A DNA stretch of 7,713 nt, from NCBI GenBank assembly GCA_021767305.1, contig JAASTL010000028.1, positions 1 to 7,713 on the forward strand, written 5' to 3'. Source of the DNA: Piscirickettsiaceae bacterium (lineage in GTDB: Bacteria > Pseudomonadota > Gammaproteobacteria > Thiomicrospirales > Thiomicrospiraceae). Positions 1 to 5,464 of the stretch are shown one piece after another (position 1 is the stretch's first letter; every line of letters starts with the position of its first letter). The notes under the pieces are model-generated. The model had not been told where the DNA came from. It saw only the letters and a list, made by a program, of their open reading frames with translations, and did no database searches. The translations under genes and the position numbers were made by a program.

Positions 1-1
1 C

Positions 2-283
2 AGCAAAGATATGACTTTTAATGCACAAATCAAACTGCTTGAAAAAACGATTGTGGATAAATTTTATCGCCAGCAACAATGGCATTATGCACACCAAGCG
101 TTACTGCCGACCATGAAAAACAACAACTTTATAAAAGATGAAGTCTTACCTAGTGCTTTAACAGTCGTGCACTGTTTAGTTAAAGATTCAATTCTTCCAT
201 ACCAAACTCAAATTCAGCAAAACCCATTGGAATTTAGTCGTTTCAGCCTCTCTGTGTCGGCTCTTAACTGCAATCACCCTTGA
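2..283 (+). CDS. 3' end of an unrecognised protein (probably partial)
   Basis: The frame is open from base 2 to a TGA at 281-283. The first ATG is at 11, but no convincing Shine-Dalgarno sequence precedes it, so that Met is more likely internal to a gene starting left of the window. The visible part (about 90 residues) is soluble-looking, rich in Gln, Asn and Leu, with no membrane segment, signal peptide, Cys pair or catalytic motif that I recognise. The first half looks helical. I cannot assign a family. It lies 55 bases upstream of the metallopeptidase gene on the same strand and could share its transcript, although a possible promoter lies between them. A stand-alone small protein starting at 11 remains possible. 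Confidence 0.5.
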   Translation, partial: SKDMTFNAQIKLLEKTIVDKFYRQQQWHYAHQALLPTMKNNNFIKDEVLPSALTVVHCLVKDSILPYQTQIQQNPLEFSRFSLSVSALNCNHP

Positions 284-296
284 ATTTGCATACAAT
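268..296 (+). promoter_or_regulatory. Possible promoter for the metallopeptidase gene
   Basis: TACAAT at 291-296 matches the sigma70 -10 box in 5 of 6 positions. The hexamer 17 bases upstream (CTGCAA, 268-273) matches the -35 box in only 3 of 6. It overlaps the 3' end of the preceding gene and would give a leader of about 35 bases before the GTG start. The call rests mainly on the -10 box. Confidence 0.3.
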
Positions 297-338
297 AGTG
301 CCAATTTAATTAAGAATTACTAAAGTGAGCTGAGCCGC

Positions 339-1025
339 GTGGGCCCTTTAATTATCATTTTTGTTCTGCTGTTTATCATCACCACCCTACCAAGCCTTTG
401 GACTCGGGCGATTTTGAATAAACACCGTAAACCACATCCCGATATACCCGGTACGGGTTTACAGTTTGCAGACCATTTAATTAAAAAATATGAACTTCAT
501 GGCGTAAAGGTCGAAGAGACGGATCAAGGTGATCACTATGACCCTATCGATAAAGTGGTGCGAATTTCCACTGCTAACGCTCACAGCAATTCACTGACGG
601 CAATTACCACCGTGGCGCATGAAGTCGGTCATGCCTTACAAGACAAAACCGACTACCCAGAACTCAAACAACGCACCGCATTAGTGGAACGCGCGGCCAT
701 CATGCAAAAATTTGCCGGTGCGGCGTTAATGGTGACGCCGTTTCTTATTCCGCTAGCGCATACGCCAATGGTGGCATTATTGACGTTTGGAGCAGGATTT
801 ATTGCCATGGGTGTGCCGGTAATCATTCATTTGAGTACCTTACCGGTGGAATTTGACGCGAGTTTTAAGCGTGCTTTGCCGCTTTTGGAAGAAGGGAATT
901 ACCTGAGCAAGAAAGATCATAAAACCGCTAAAAAAATTCTTTTTGCCTGCGCCATGACCTATGTGGCGGCATCACTTTCGAGTTTATTTAATTTATGGAA
1001 ATGGCTAAAAGCTCTAAAACGCTGA
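339..1025 (+). CDS. Membrane-bound zinc metallopeptidase, YugP-like (Zn_peptidase_2 family)
   Basis: The 228-residue protein carries the zincin motif HEVGH at residues 94-98: two zinc-binding His and the catalytic Glu. The conserved LPVEFDAS block at 169-176 follows, and its Glu171 is the likely third zinc ligand. An N-terminal hydrophobic segment (about 3-20) and two or three more (about 122-142, 144-165 and 198-217) flank the catalytic part. This is the usual layout and size of the family typified by Bacillus YugP. The physiological substrate is not known for most members; a role in membrane protein turnover is inference. The start is GTG at 339, preceded by GTGAG at 325-329 and GAG at 332-334; no ATG gives the N-terminal membrane segment. 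It converges with the diguanylate cyclase gene, with 27 bases between the stop codons. Confidence 0.85.
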   Translation: MGPLIIIFVLLFIITTLPSLWTRAILNKHRKPHPDIPGTGLQFADHLIKKYELHGVKVEETDQGDHYDPIDKVVRISTANAHSNSLTAITTVAHEVGHALQDKTDYPELKQRTALVERAAIMQKFAGAALMVTPFLIPLAHTPMVALLTFGAGFIAMGVPVIIHLSTLPVEFDASFKRALPLLEEGNYLSKKDHKTAKKILFACAMTYVAASLSSLFNLWKWLKALKR

Positions 1026-1031
1026 AAGCGT
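1016..1031 (-). terminator. Weak possible terminator after the diguanylate cyclase gene
   Basis: Read on the minus strand, ACGCT-TTC-AGCGT forms a 5-bp stem with a 3-base loop and is followed directly by a short T run. It lies about 20 bases past the cyclase stop codon, inside the last codons of the converging metallopeptidase gene. The stem is short and the T tract brief, so termination here would be inefficient at best. Confidence 0.25.
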
Positions 1032-1052
1032 AAGCAGGCTATTCTGAAAAAC

Positions 1053-2291
1053 TTAAATCTGACTAAAACAAGAGACCTGATTACGCCCAGCTTGTTTTGA
1101 ACGATAAAGCGCTTTATCGGCTTTACCGATTAACTTATCAATTTTTTCCTCATGACAGCACAGACCAATACTGATTGTGAGCGGTAAATCAATTTTTTTA
1201 ACCGAGAGACTTTCAACCTTAGCTCTGGCCTCTTCAGCCAAAGCCATAATCTCAGACACTTCCAATCCATAACCGATGGCACAGAATTCTTCACCCCCAA
1301 ATCGTGCCACCACTTGCTCAGCAAATACCTGTTGAATAAGCTGTGCAACAAAGATAATCGCTTCATCGCCTTTTTCATGCCCATATTGATCATTGACTTG
1401 CTTAAAGTGATCAATATCAAACATCACGGCAAAGGCATCTTTTGCCTGTTTTTTCATCTGTTCAGCTTGAGCAAACAAATAACGTCGATTGTATAAACCG
1501 GTTAAAGGATCGGTCTGCGATATTTTCTCAATCTCTTTAAAACTTAAGGCTAAAGAGAGGTTGGTATAAACTCGGACGTATAGCTCTTCTACGGTGAATT
1601 TATGGTTATAAAAATCGTTCACGCCGTATTTCATTAATTTGATGATTTCTGCCATATCCGGCTGCTCTTCAGTTAGCAAAATAGGCAGTTTGTTTTGCGA
1701 AAATCGATCCCGCACTTTCTGTACAAACTTAACCGCATCTAAGCTTTCAATCGTCTTGGCTTCATTCACAATCAATAAATCAGGTGTTTTGGATTTTAAA
1801 GTGGCTAAGAGTTGCTGTTCATCATCAAACATCGCCACTCGGTAACGTTGGATGTTTAATAAACCAAGTAAACGTTTACTACTTTTAGACTGATTAGACA
1901 ACACCCAAATGGTTCGCTCGGCATTTTCAACTAAATTCACTACTGTCTTAACGGCATAATTAATCGCTGATAGCCCATCTTTAATAACGTAATCGGCCAC
2001 CCGCAAATCAAACATTTTTTGGCGAGTTTCTTCCGTATAGTTGGCAGTCAATACAACGGTTGAGACATGGTGGGAATGTAGTAAAGGGACAGTGGCGGCC
2101 TCTTCCGCATCAGGAAGGTTTAGATCGGTAATACAGGCCACAAAATCAGTGCCCGATTCAAGTAATGCCTTGGCTTGAGAAAAGTCATAAGCGACCTCAA
2201 CAGGCATGCCAGATTGTTCACGAATCTGCTCTTGAAGCAAATCTGCCATCGCTTTTTGATCTTCAATGACTAAGATTTTTGGTTGTGTCAT
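1053..2291 (-). CDS. Two-receiver (PleD-like) response regulator with GGDEF diguanylate cyclase domain
   Basis: The 412-residue cytoplasmic protein is built REC-REC-GGDEF. Receiver 1 (about 5-120) is complete: acidic pair Glu10/Asp11, phosphoacceptor Asp56, Thr82 and Lys104. Receiver 2 (about 127-248) keeps a Thr (207) and a Lys (231), but the phosphoacceptor position is Asn176 and the acidic pair is missing. The GGDEF domain (about 255-412) starts DPLTGLYNRR (261-270) and has FDIDHFKQVND (291-301) and the active-site loop GGEEF (332-336). It should therefore make cyclic di-GMP from two GTP. The inhibitory RxxD site expected just before GGEEF is absent (Phe323...Gln326). By analogy with PleD, phosphorylation of receiver 1 would drive dimerisation and activation. 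No partner kinase is in the window. ATG start at 2291, with AGGGA four bases upstream. Probably transcribed alone from its own promoter. Confidence 0.94.
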   Translation of the reverse strand: MTQPKILVIEDQKAMADLLQEQIREQSGMPVEVAYDFSQAKALLESGTDFVACITDLNLPDAEEAATVPLLHSHHVSTVVLTANYTEETRQKMFDLRVADYVIKDGLSAINYAVKTVVNLVENAERTIWVLSNQSKSSKRLLGLLNIQRYRVAMFDDEQQLLATLKSKTPDLLIVNEAKTIESLDAVKFVQKVRDRFSQNKLPILLTEEQPDMAEIIKLMKYGVNDFYNHKFTVEELYVRVYTNLSLALSFKEIEKISQTDPLTGLYNRRYLFAQAEQMKKQAKDAFAVMFDIDHFKQVNDQYGHEKGDEAIIFVAQLIQQVFAEQVVARFGGEEFCAIGYGLEVSEIMALAEEARAKVESLSVKKIDLPLTISIGLCCHEEKIDKLIGKADKALYRSKQAGRNQVSCFSQI

Positions 2292-2311
2292 GACTTCCCT
2301 AGTTAAATTGC

Positions 2312-2341
2312 ATTATGTTGCCGGTGCGAGAAGTACAGCAA
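2312..2341 (-). promoter_or_regulatory. Candidate sigma70 promoter for the diguanylate cyclase gene
   Basis: On the minus strand, TTGCTG (2336-2341) and CATAAT (2312-2317) are separated by 18 bases. The -10 box matches consensus in 5 of 6 positions and the -35 in 3 of 6. The start point would fall close to the AGGGA ribosome binding site, giving a short leader of roughly 15 bases. It lies in the 113-base gap after the cation transporter gene. Confidence 0.4.
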
Positions 2342-2368
2342 ATTCCATTCCGCTTTACAGAGGTTTTT

Positions 2369-2391
2369 ATATTGTTGTTTTAAAACAATAT
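2369..2391. repeat. AT-rich inverted repeat between the transporter and cyclase genes
   Basis: ATATTGTT (2369-2376) pairs with AACAATAT (2384-2391) around a 7-base loop. Overlapping it, 2375-2388 is a perfect 14-bp palindrome, TTGTTTTAAAACAA. It lies 14 bases past the transporter stop and 28 bases upstream of the -35 box proposed for the cyclase gene. No T tract follows on the minus strand, and the stem has only one G:C pair per arm. It is therefore a poor terminator, and an operator is possible. AT-rich chance symmetry cannot be excluded. Confidence 0.35.
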
Positions 2392-2404
2392 TTATAACGT
2401 ATTT

Positions 2405-3307
2405 TTACAGTGTAGCAATGCTTTCCAACTGAAGGGTGGCGTGATGCACCTTGTGACGGTCAAGCAGATAGTCTTTGATTTCTGCCAGGGTTTCATCATT
2501 AACATGCGCTAAATCGGTTTTAGCGTGTAAGGTCATCATCACTTGATCCTCGGCAATCGCCCAGATATGAATATGGTGCACCGAGGTCAGGTAAGGGAAG
2601 CGTTTTTCCAAATCCTCTTTAATCTCTTCAATCTCATAACCCGCCGGCACACCTTCCAATAATAGGTGAGCAGATTCGCGCATCAAACGATAAGCCCCCA
2701 CCCCGATAATTACGGCGACAATTAAGGAGAGAATCGGGTCAATCGGCATCCATCCAGTAAAGTAGATAAGTAAAGCACCGGCAATAACCGCCACAGAGCC
2801 TAAGGTATCGCCTAAAAAGTGCAGGGTAGCACCGCGCATATTCATATTATTTTGGTCACCGCTATGTAAAATCCAAAACACCACCAAGTTATTCAATAAG
2901 CCAATCAGGGCAATAATAAACATCTCTTTGCCCATGACCTCCTGCGGCTCAATAAGGCGGTGAATCGCCATGGCGACAATCCCGGCCACAATCAACAGCA
3001 AGGTAAATCCATTTACAAATGCGGTTAAAATCTGAAAACGCTGAAAACCAAATGTCATACGTTCTGTGGCGGGTTTTTGCCCCATTTTATAACCCCACCA
3101 AGCTACCGCTAAGGCCATCGCATCAGTCATCATGTGTACGCCATCCGCCACCAAGGCAATAGAATTAACCCAGAGACCACCAATAATCTCCACCAGCATA
3201 TATGAGCCGGTAATAATGGCGGCAATCATGACCTTGCGCTGGTTTTTCTCATTCGCATGACTGACATGATTATGATGATGAGAAACGGGTTGGACTTTAG
3301 CATTCAT
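2405..3307 (-). CDS. Cation diffusion facilitator, Zn/Cd/Co efflux type (ZitB/CzcD-like)
   Basis: This 300-residue inner-membrane protein should export zinc-type divalent cations in exchange for protons. Six hydrophobic segments lie between about 27 and 206. The metal site is visible as HMMTD in TM2 (His58, Asp62; also Asp55) and HFLGD in TM5 (His163, Asp167), the HD-HD pattern typical of Zn/Cd/Co carriers. A His-rich N-terminal tail (residues 10-16, five His) may collect metal. The cytoplasmic C-terminal domain (about 212-300) has the family's VHHIHIWAI block at 243-251. I chose the ATG at 3307. A longer reading from a GTG at 3391 would add 28 residues unlike the family and lacks a ribosome site. 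The ribosome site before 3307 (AAGAAA) is itself weak. Ion specificity is inferred from the family. Confidence 0.93.
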   Translation of the reverse strand: MNAKVQPVSHHHNHVSHANEKNQRKVMIAAIITGSYMLVEIIGGLWVNSIALVADGVHMMTDAMALAVAWWGYKMGQKPATERMTFGFQRFQILTAFVNGFTLLLIVAGIVAMAIHRLIEPQEVMGKEMFIIALIGLLNNLVVFWILHSGDQNNMNMRGATLHFLGDTLGSVAVIAGALLIYFTGWMPIDPILSLIVAVIIGVGAYRLMRESAHLLLEGVPAGYEIEEIKEDLEKRFPYLTSVHHIHIWAIAEDQVMMTLHAKTDLAHVNDETLAEIKDYLLDRHKVHHATLQLESIATL

Positions 3308-3354
3308 AATTTTCTTTGCCTTGTTTTGTTCGCAATTCACTGTAAAGCCAAGTA

Positions 3355-3388
3355 AATATAGCGAGCTGAGGTTAAACCTAAATGACAA
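3355..3388 (-). promoter_or_regulatory. Possible long-spacer promoter and operator for the cation transporter
   Basis: On the minus strand, TTGTCA (3383-3388) and TATATT (3355-3360) each match the sigma70 boxes in 5 of 6 positions, but they are 22 bases apart. An imperfect inverted repeat, AGGTT-T-AACCT (3369-3379), lies between them. Metal-responsive MerR-type regulators act on over-long spacers (usually 19-20) containing such dyads. This spacer is longer than their usual range, so the reading is tentative. If this is the promoter, the start codon at 3307 is supported over the longer GTG form. Confidence 0.3.
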
Positions 3389-3437
3389 CACTCTATGAGA
3401 AATTTGATTCTATCACCAAGCTGAAATACGTAGCTAG

Positions 3438-3462
3438 AAAAACACGACTCAATTCAGAGTCG
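3438..3462 (-). terminator. Rho-independent terminator of comF
   Basis: Immediately after the comF TAG stop, the minus strand reads CGACTC (3457-3462), a 6-base loop, then GAGTCG (3445-3450). TG and five T residues (3438-3442) follow. The 6-bp stem with four G:C pairs plus the T run is a standard intrinsic terminator. It separates comF from the cation transporter gene. Confidence 0.8.
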
Positions 3463-3463
3463 A

Positions 3464-4141
3464 CTATTTAGTTTTCGCCACGGCCCAAGCTTCAATCCAC
3501 GCTATTTGCGTATGCGCTTTGATCTGTTTGGCTAAGGCCTGCATGGTTGCCCCCGTGGTAATAACATCATCCACCAAGGCAATTTTTTGCAGCCCCTGCA
3601 ATTGCGGCGCGTTGACGGCAAAAGCTCGATTCAAATTTGCTTGGCGCTGTTTTTTAGATAAACCTGTTTGACTGGGAGTTGCTTTAATACGAGTGACCGC
3701 TTTGGACACAACTGGAATCGATAACAATCTTCCCAATTCTTGAGCTAAGAGCTGGGCTTGGTTATAGCCGCGTTCTCGCCTGCGTTTTGGGTGAATAGGC
3801 ACCGCTACTAATGCTTCAACATCGCTATTTTTAAAGTGCTCCACACAAAGCTCGGCTAATAAACGTGCGTGAGAAACTTGGTTGGCATATTTAAACTGGT
3901 GAATCAACTCATCCAAAGGCGCATCAAAATAATATCCCACATGAGTGCGGTCATAAAACGGCGGCATGGTAAGGCAGGCGCCACAAAGTTTGTTATCGGC
4001 ACTTGGTTCGCAACATTGCGGGCAGACATGGTTTGGTTTTTTTAAATGATGAATATGTGGTGCTGAAAGATCCAACCCCTGGCCATGCTCATCAGAGAGC
4101 ACACATTTAGGCGGTAAAACCCAAGACTCCAACCAATGCAT
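3464..4141 (-). CDS. comF: ComF-family amidophosphoribosyltransferase-like protein
   Basis: This 225-residue cytoplasmic protein has a Cys-rich N-terminal zinc region followed by a phosphoribosyltransferase fold. Cys40/Cys43 and Cys53/Cys56 form CPxC and CGxC knuckles. An earlier single Cys13 sits in a CVLS stretch where many relatives have CxxC. The central FKY (83-85) and the VPIHPKRRRERGYNQ block (114-128) are typical of the family. The PRPP loop ALVDDVITTGATM (188-200, with Asp191/Asp192) is well conserved. ComF is linked to DNA uptake and transformation in naturally competent bacteria; an enzymatic reaction is not established. The start ATG follows a strong GGAGG four bases upstream. The gene is divergent from bioB, an arrangement also seen in pseudomonads, and is probably monocistronic given the terminator behind it. 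Confidence 0.93.
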   Translation of the reverse strand: MHWLESWVLPPKCVLSDEHGQGLDLSAPHIHHLKKPNHVCPQCCEPSADNKLCGACLTMPPFYDRTHVGYYFDAPLDELIHQFKYANQVSHARLLAELCVEHFKNSDVEALVAVPIHPKRRRERGYNQAQLLAQELGRLLSIPVVSKAVTRIKATPSQTGLSKKQRQANLNRAFAVNAPQLQGLQKIALVDDVITTGATMQALAKQIKAHTQIAWIEAWAVAKTK

Positions 4142-4177
4142 TCAACCTCCATTTTGTCGGCTTTTACAGAGTCGACA

Positions 4178-4206
4178 TCTTTATCCGCTTCTGCTTAGGC
4201 TGTTAA
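4178..4206 (-). promoter_or_regulatory. Candidate promoter for comF
   Basis: On the minus strand, TTAACA (4201-4206, 5 of 6 matches) is followed after 17 bases by TAAAGA (4178-4183, 3 of 6). It would give a leader of about 30 bases carrying the GGAGG ribosome site. The -10 box is weak. Confidence 0.35.
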
Positions 4207-4223
4207 GCCGTTTCGTAGTCCTC

Positions 4224-4253
4224 TTCTTAAAGCGCATGGCTTTAGGATATAAT
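4224..4253 (+). promoter_or_regulatory. Candidate promoter of the bioB-bioF operon
   Basis: TATAAT at 4248-4253 is a perfect -10 box. The best -35 candidate (TTCTTA, 4224-4229, spacer 18) matches in only 3 of 6 positions, so the promoter may depend on its -10 or be weak. Transcription would start near 4260 and leave a leader of about 125 bases before bioB. The proposed BioR-like site begins at that point. Confidence 0.55.
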
Positions 4254-4260
4254 GTTCTGA

Positions 4261-4270
4261 TTATCTATAA
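4261..4270 (+). promoter_or_regulatory. BioR-like operator candidate upstream of bioB
   Basis: TTATCTATAA matches exactly the palindromic consensus TTATMTATAA reported for BioR, a GntR-family repressor of biotin genes in alphaproteobacteria. It starts 7 bases after the TATAAT box, overlapping the expected transcription start, where a bound repressor would block initiation. The match is seen directly; the function is inference. Gammaproteobacteria usually control biotin genes with BirA, and no BirA-type TTGTAAACC...GGTTTACAA pair is visible here. AT-rich chance is the main alternative. Confidence 0.4.
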
Positions 4271-4309
4271 ATAGTCGAATCTGAATAGAAAACTACGACA
4301 ATATCCAGC

Positions 4310-4350
4310 CCAGTATTTACTGGCACTTAACAACACTTACTGGTATTTAC
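4310..4350 (+). repeat. Short repeats in the bioB leader
   Basis: CCAGTA-TT-TACTGG (4310-4323) is a small dyad. Its right half, TACTGG, recurs at 4338-4343, exactly 20 bases on, and GTATTTAC occurs at 4313-4320 and 4343-4350. The repeats lie 36-76 bases upstream of the bioB start, within the predicted untranslated leader. They could be a protein-binding array or a decayed duplication. I cannot link them to a known regulator or riboswitch. Confidence 0.4.
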
Positions 4351-4385
4351 GTATCAATCATACACAACCATCGCAGGAACATCAT

Positions 4386-5411
4386 ATGAATCAGCAAACC
4401 ATTGGACAGATCAGACACGATTGGACCGTCGAAGAAATTCGCGCCATTATGGATCAGCCATTCAATGATTTGATGTTCCAAGCGCAAACTGTGCACCGCC
4501 AGCACTTCAACCCGAATGAAGTGCAGACCAGTACATTGGTGAATATCAAATCTGGCGGCTGCGCGGAAGATTGTGCTTACTGCTCCCAAAGTGCGCGTAA
4601 CCAGACCGACATTGAAAAAGAGCGCATGATGGAGATTCAAGAAGTCATTGAGCAAGCCGTGGTGGCGAAAGAGCGCGGAGCAACTCGTCTTTGCATGGGT
4701 GCCGCTTGGCGTAACCCGAATAAAAAAGACTTTCCTCGTGTGTTAGAAATGGTCAAAGTCGTTAAAGGTCTTGGATTAGAAACCTGCCTGACCTTAGGTA
4801 TGCTTGATGATAACCAAGTCGAGCAACTTAAAGAAGCTGGACTGGATTACTACAATCACAACCTTGATACCTCGGAAGCTTTTTATCCAAAAATCATTAC
4901 CACGCGTAACTATCAAGACCGTTTAGACACCATCGATAAAGTACAAAAAGCCGGCATTAATGTCTGTTCAGGCGGCATTATCGGTATGGGTGAAGAACAT
5001 AAAGACCGTGCTGAACTATTGCGCACCTTCGCTAATATGCACATTCATCCGCACTCAGTGCCCATCAATTTATTAGTGCCAATTGAAGGCACGCCACTGG
5101 CACATATGAAGGATAAAACCGACTCTTTCGAGTTTATCCGTGTGATTGCCACTGCGCGCATTATTATGCCGGAATCCTATGTACGTTTATCAGCAGGTCG
5201 CATGACATTGACCGATGAAGCCCAAGCTTTGTGCTTTATGGCGGGTGCCAACTCAATTTTCTATGGTGATAAACTGCTCACTACTGACAATCCAGAATCG
5301 GATCATGATGTGCAGTTGTTTGCTAAGCTCGGTATTCAGATGCAAGCCAATCGCAAAGCAGAGATGGCAGCACAAAAACTTGCCGAACAATCCACAGAAC
5401 TGACGGCTTAG
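4386..5411 (+). CDS. bioB: Biotin synthase
   Basis: BioB inserts sulfur into dethiobiotin to make biotin, the final step of the pathway, in the cytoplasm. This 341-residue radical-SAM enzyme has the CxxxCxxC motif at Cys59, Cys63 and Cys66 for the 4Fe-4S cluster. Cys103, Cys134, Cys194 and Arg267 correspond to the E. coli ligands (Cys97, Cys128, Cys188, Arg260) of the 2Fe-2S cluster that donates sulfur. The YNHNLDTS (156-163) and [17 protein letters not shown] (284-300) blocks are also typical. The ATG at 4386 has AGGA seven bases upstream. The stop is TAG at 5409-5411. Past it the same frame stays open for 17 codons (to TAA 5463-5465, overlapping the bioF ATG), so an earlier or alternative longer form is possible. 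It is first in an operon with bioF. Confidence 0.98.
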   Translation: MNQQTIGQIRHDWTVEEIRAIMDQPFNDLMFQAQTVHRQHFNPNEVQTSTLVNIKSGGCAEDCAYCSQSARNQTDIEKERMMEIQEVIEQAVVAKERGATRLCMGAAWRNPNKKDFPRVLEMVKVVKGLGLETCLTLGMLDDNQVEQLKEAGLDYYNHNLDTSEAFYPKIITTRNYQDRLDTIDKVQKAGINVCSGGIIGMGEEHKDRAELLRTFANMHIHPHSVPINLLVPIEGTPLAHMKDKTDSFEFIRVIATARIIMPESYVRLSAGRMTLTDEAQALCFMAGANSIFYGDKLLTTDNPESDHDVQLFAKLGIQMQANRKAEMAAQKLAEQSTELTA

Positions 5412-5446
5412 TTGAACCAGTTAAACCAGCTAAACTATGTAAACCA
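5411..5446 (+). repeat. Degenerate 9-bp tandem repeat at the end of bioB
   Basis: Four consecutive 9-base units can be read: GTTGAACCA, GTTAAACCA, GCTAAACTA and TGTAAACCA. In the bioB frame beyond its TAG they spell LNQ-LNQ-LNY-VNQ, so the repeat is three codons long and in register with bioB. It fills most of the 53-base bioB-bioF gap. Confidence 0.7.
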
Positions 5447-5464
5447 GCAGAGCTCTCAGCCTTA

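Noticed and set aside
1019..1031. Hairpin ACGCT-GAA-AGCGT as a + strand terminator for the metallopeptidase
   Set aside because: No T run follows on the + strand. Only the minus-strand reading has a short T tract, listed at low confidence.
3308..3391. A 28-residue N-terminal extension of the cation transporter from a GTG at 3391
   Set aside because: No ribosome site precedes it, the extension is unlike the family, and it overlaps the likely promoter. The ATG at 3307 leads straight into a typical His-rich tail.
3455..4176. A 10-bp direct repeat (CAGAGTCGAC) on both sides of comF, at 3455-3464 and 4167-4176
   Set aside because: Many 10-mers recur by chance in a window of this size, and the left copy is part of the terminator stem. 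No other sign of a mobile unit.
4252..4260. Tiny upstream reading frame (ATG TTC TGA) in the bioB leader
   Set aside because: Its ATG overlaps the -10 box, so it would lie upstream of the expected transcript start, and it has no ribosome site.
4347..4655. Minus-strand open frame of 102 codons overlapping the bioB start
   Set aside because: It lies antisense to the strongly conserved radical-SAM region and covers the bioB ribosome site. Its composition reflects the complement of bioB.
5438..5445. TGTAAACC, resembling the left arm of a BirA operator, between bioB and bioF
   Set aside because: No GGTTTACA partner lies at the required distance, and the 8-mer is explained by the 9-bp tandem repeat. 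It is also not at a promoter.
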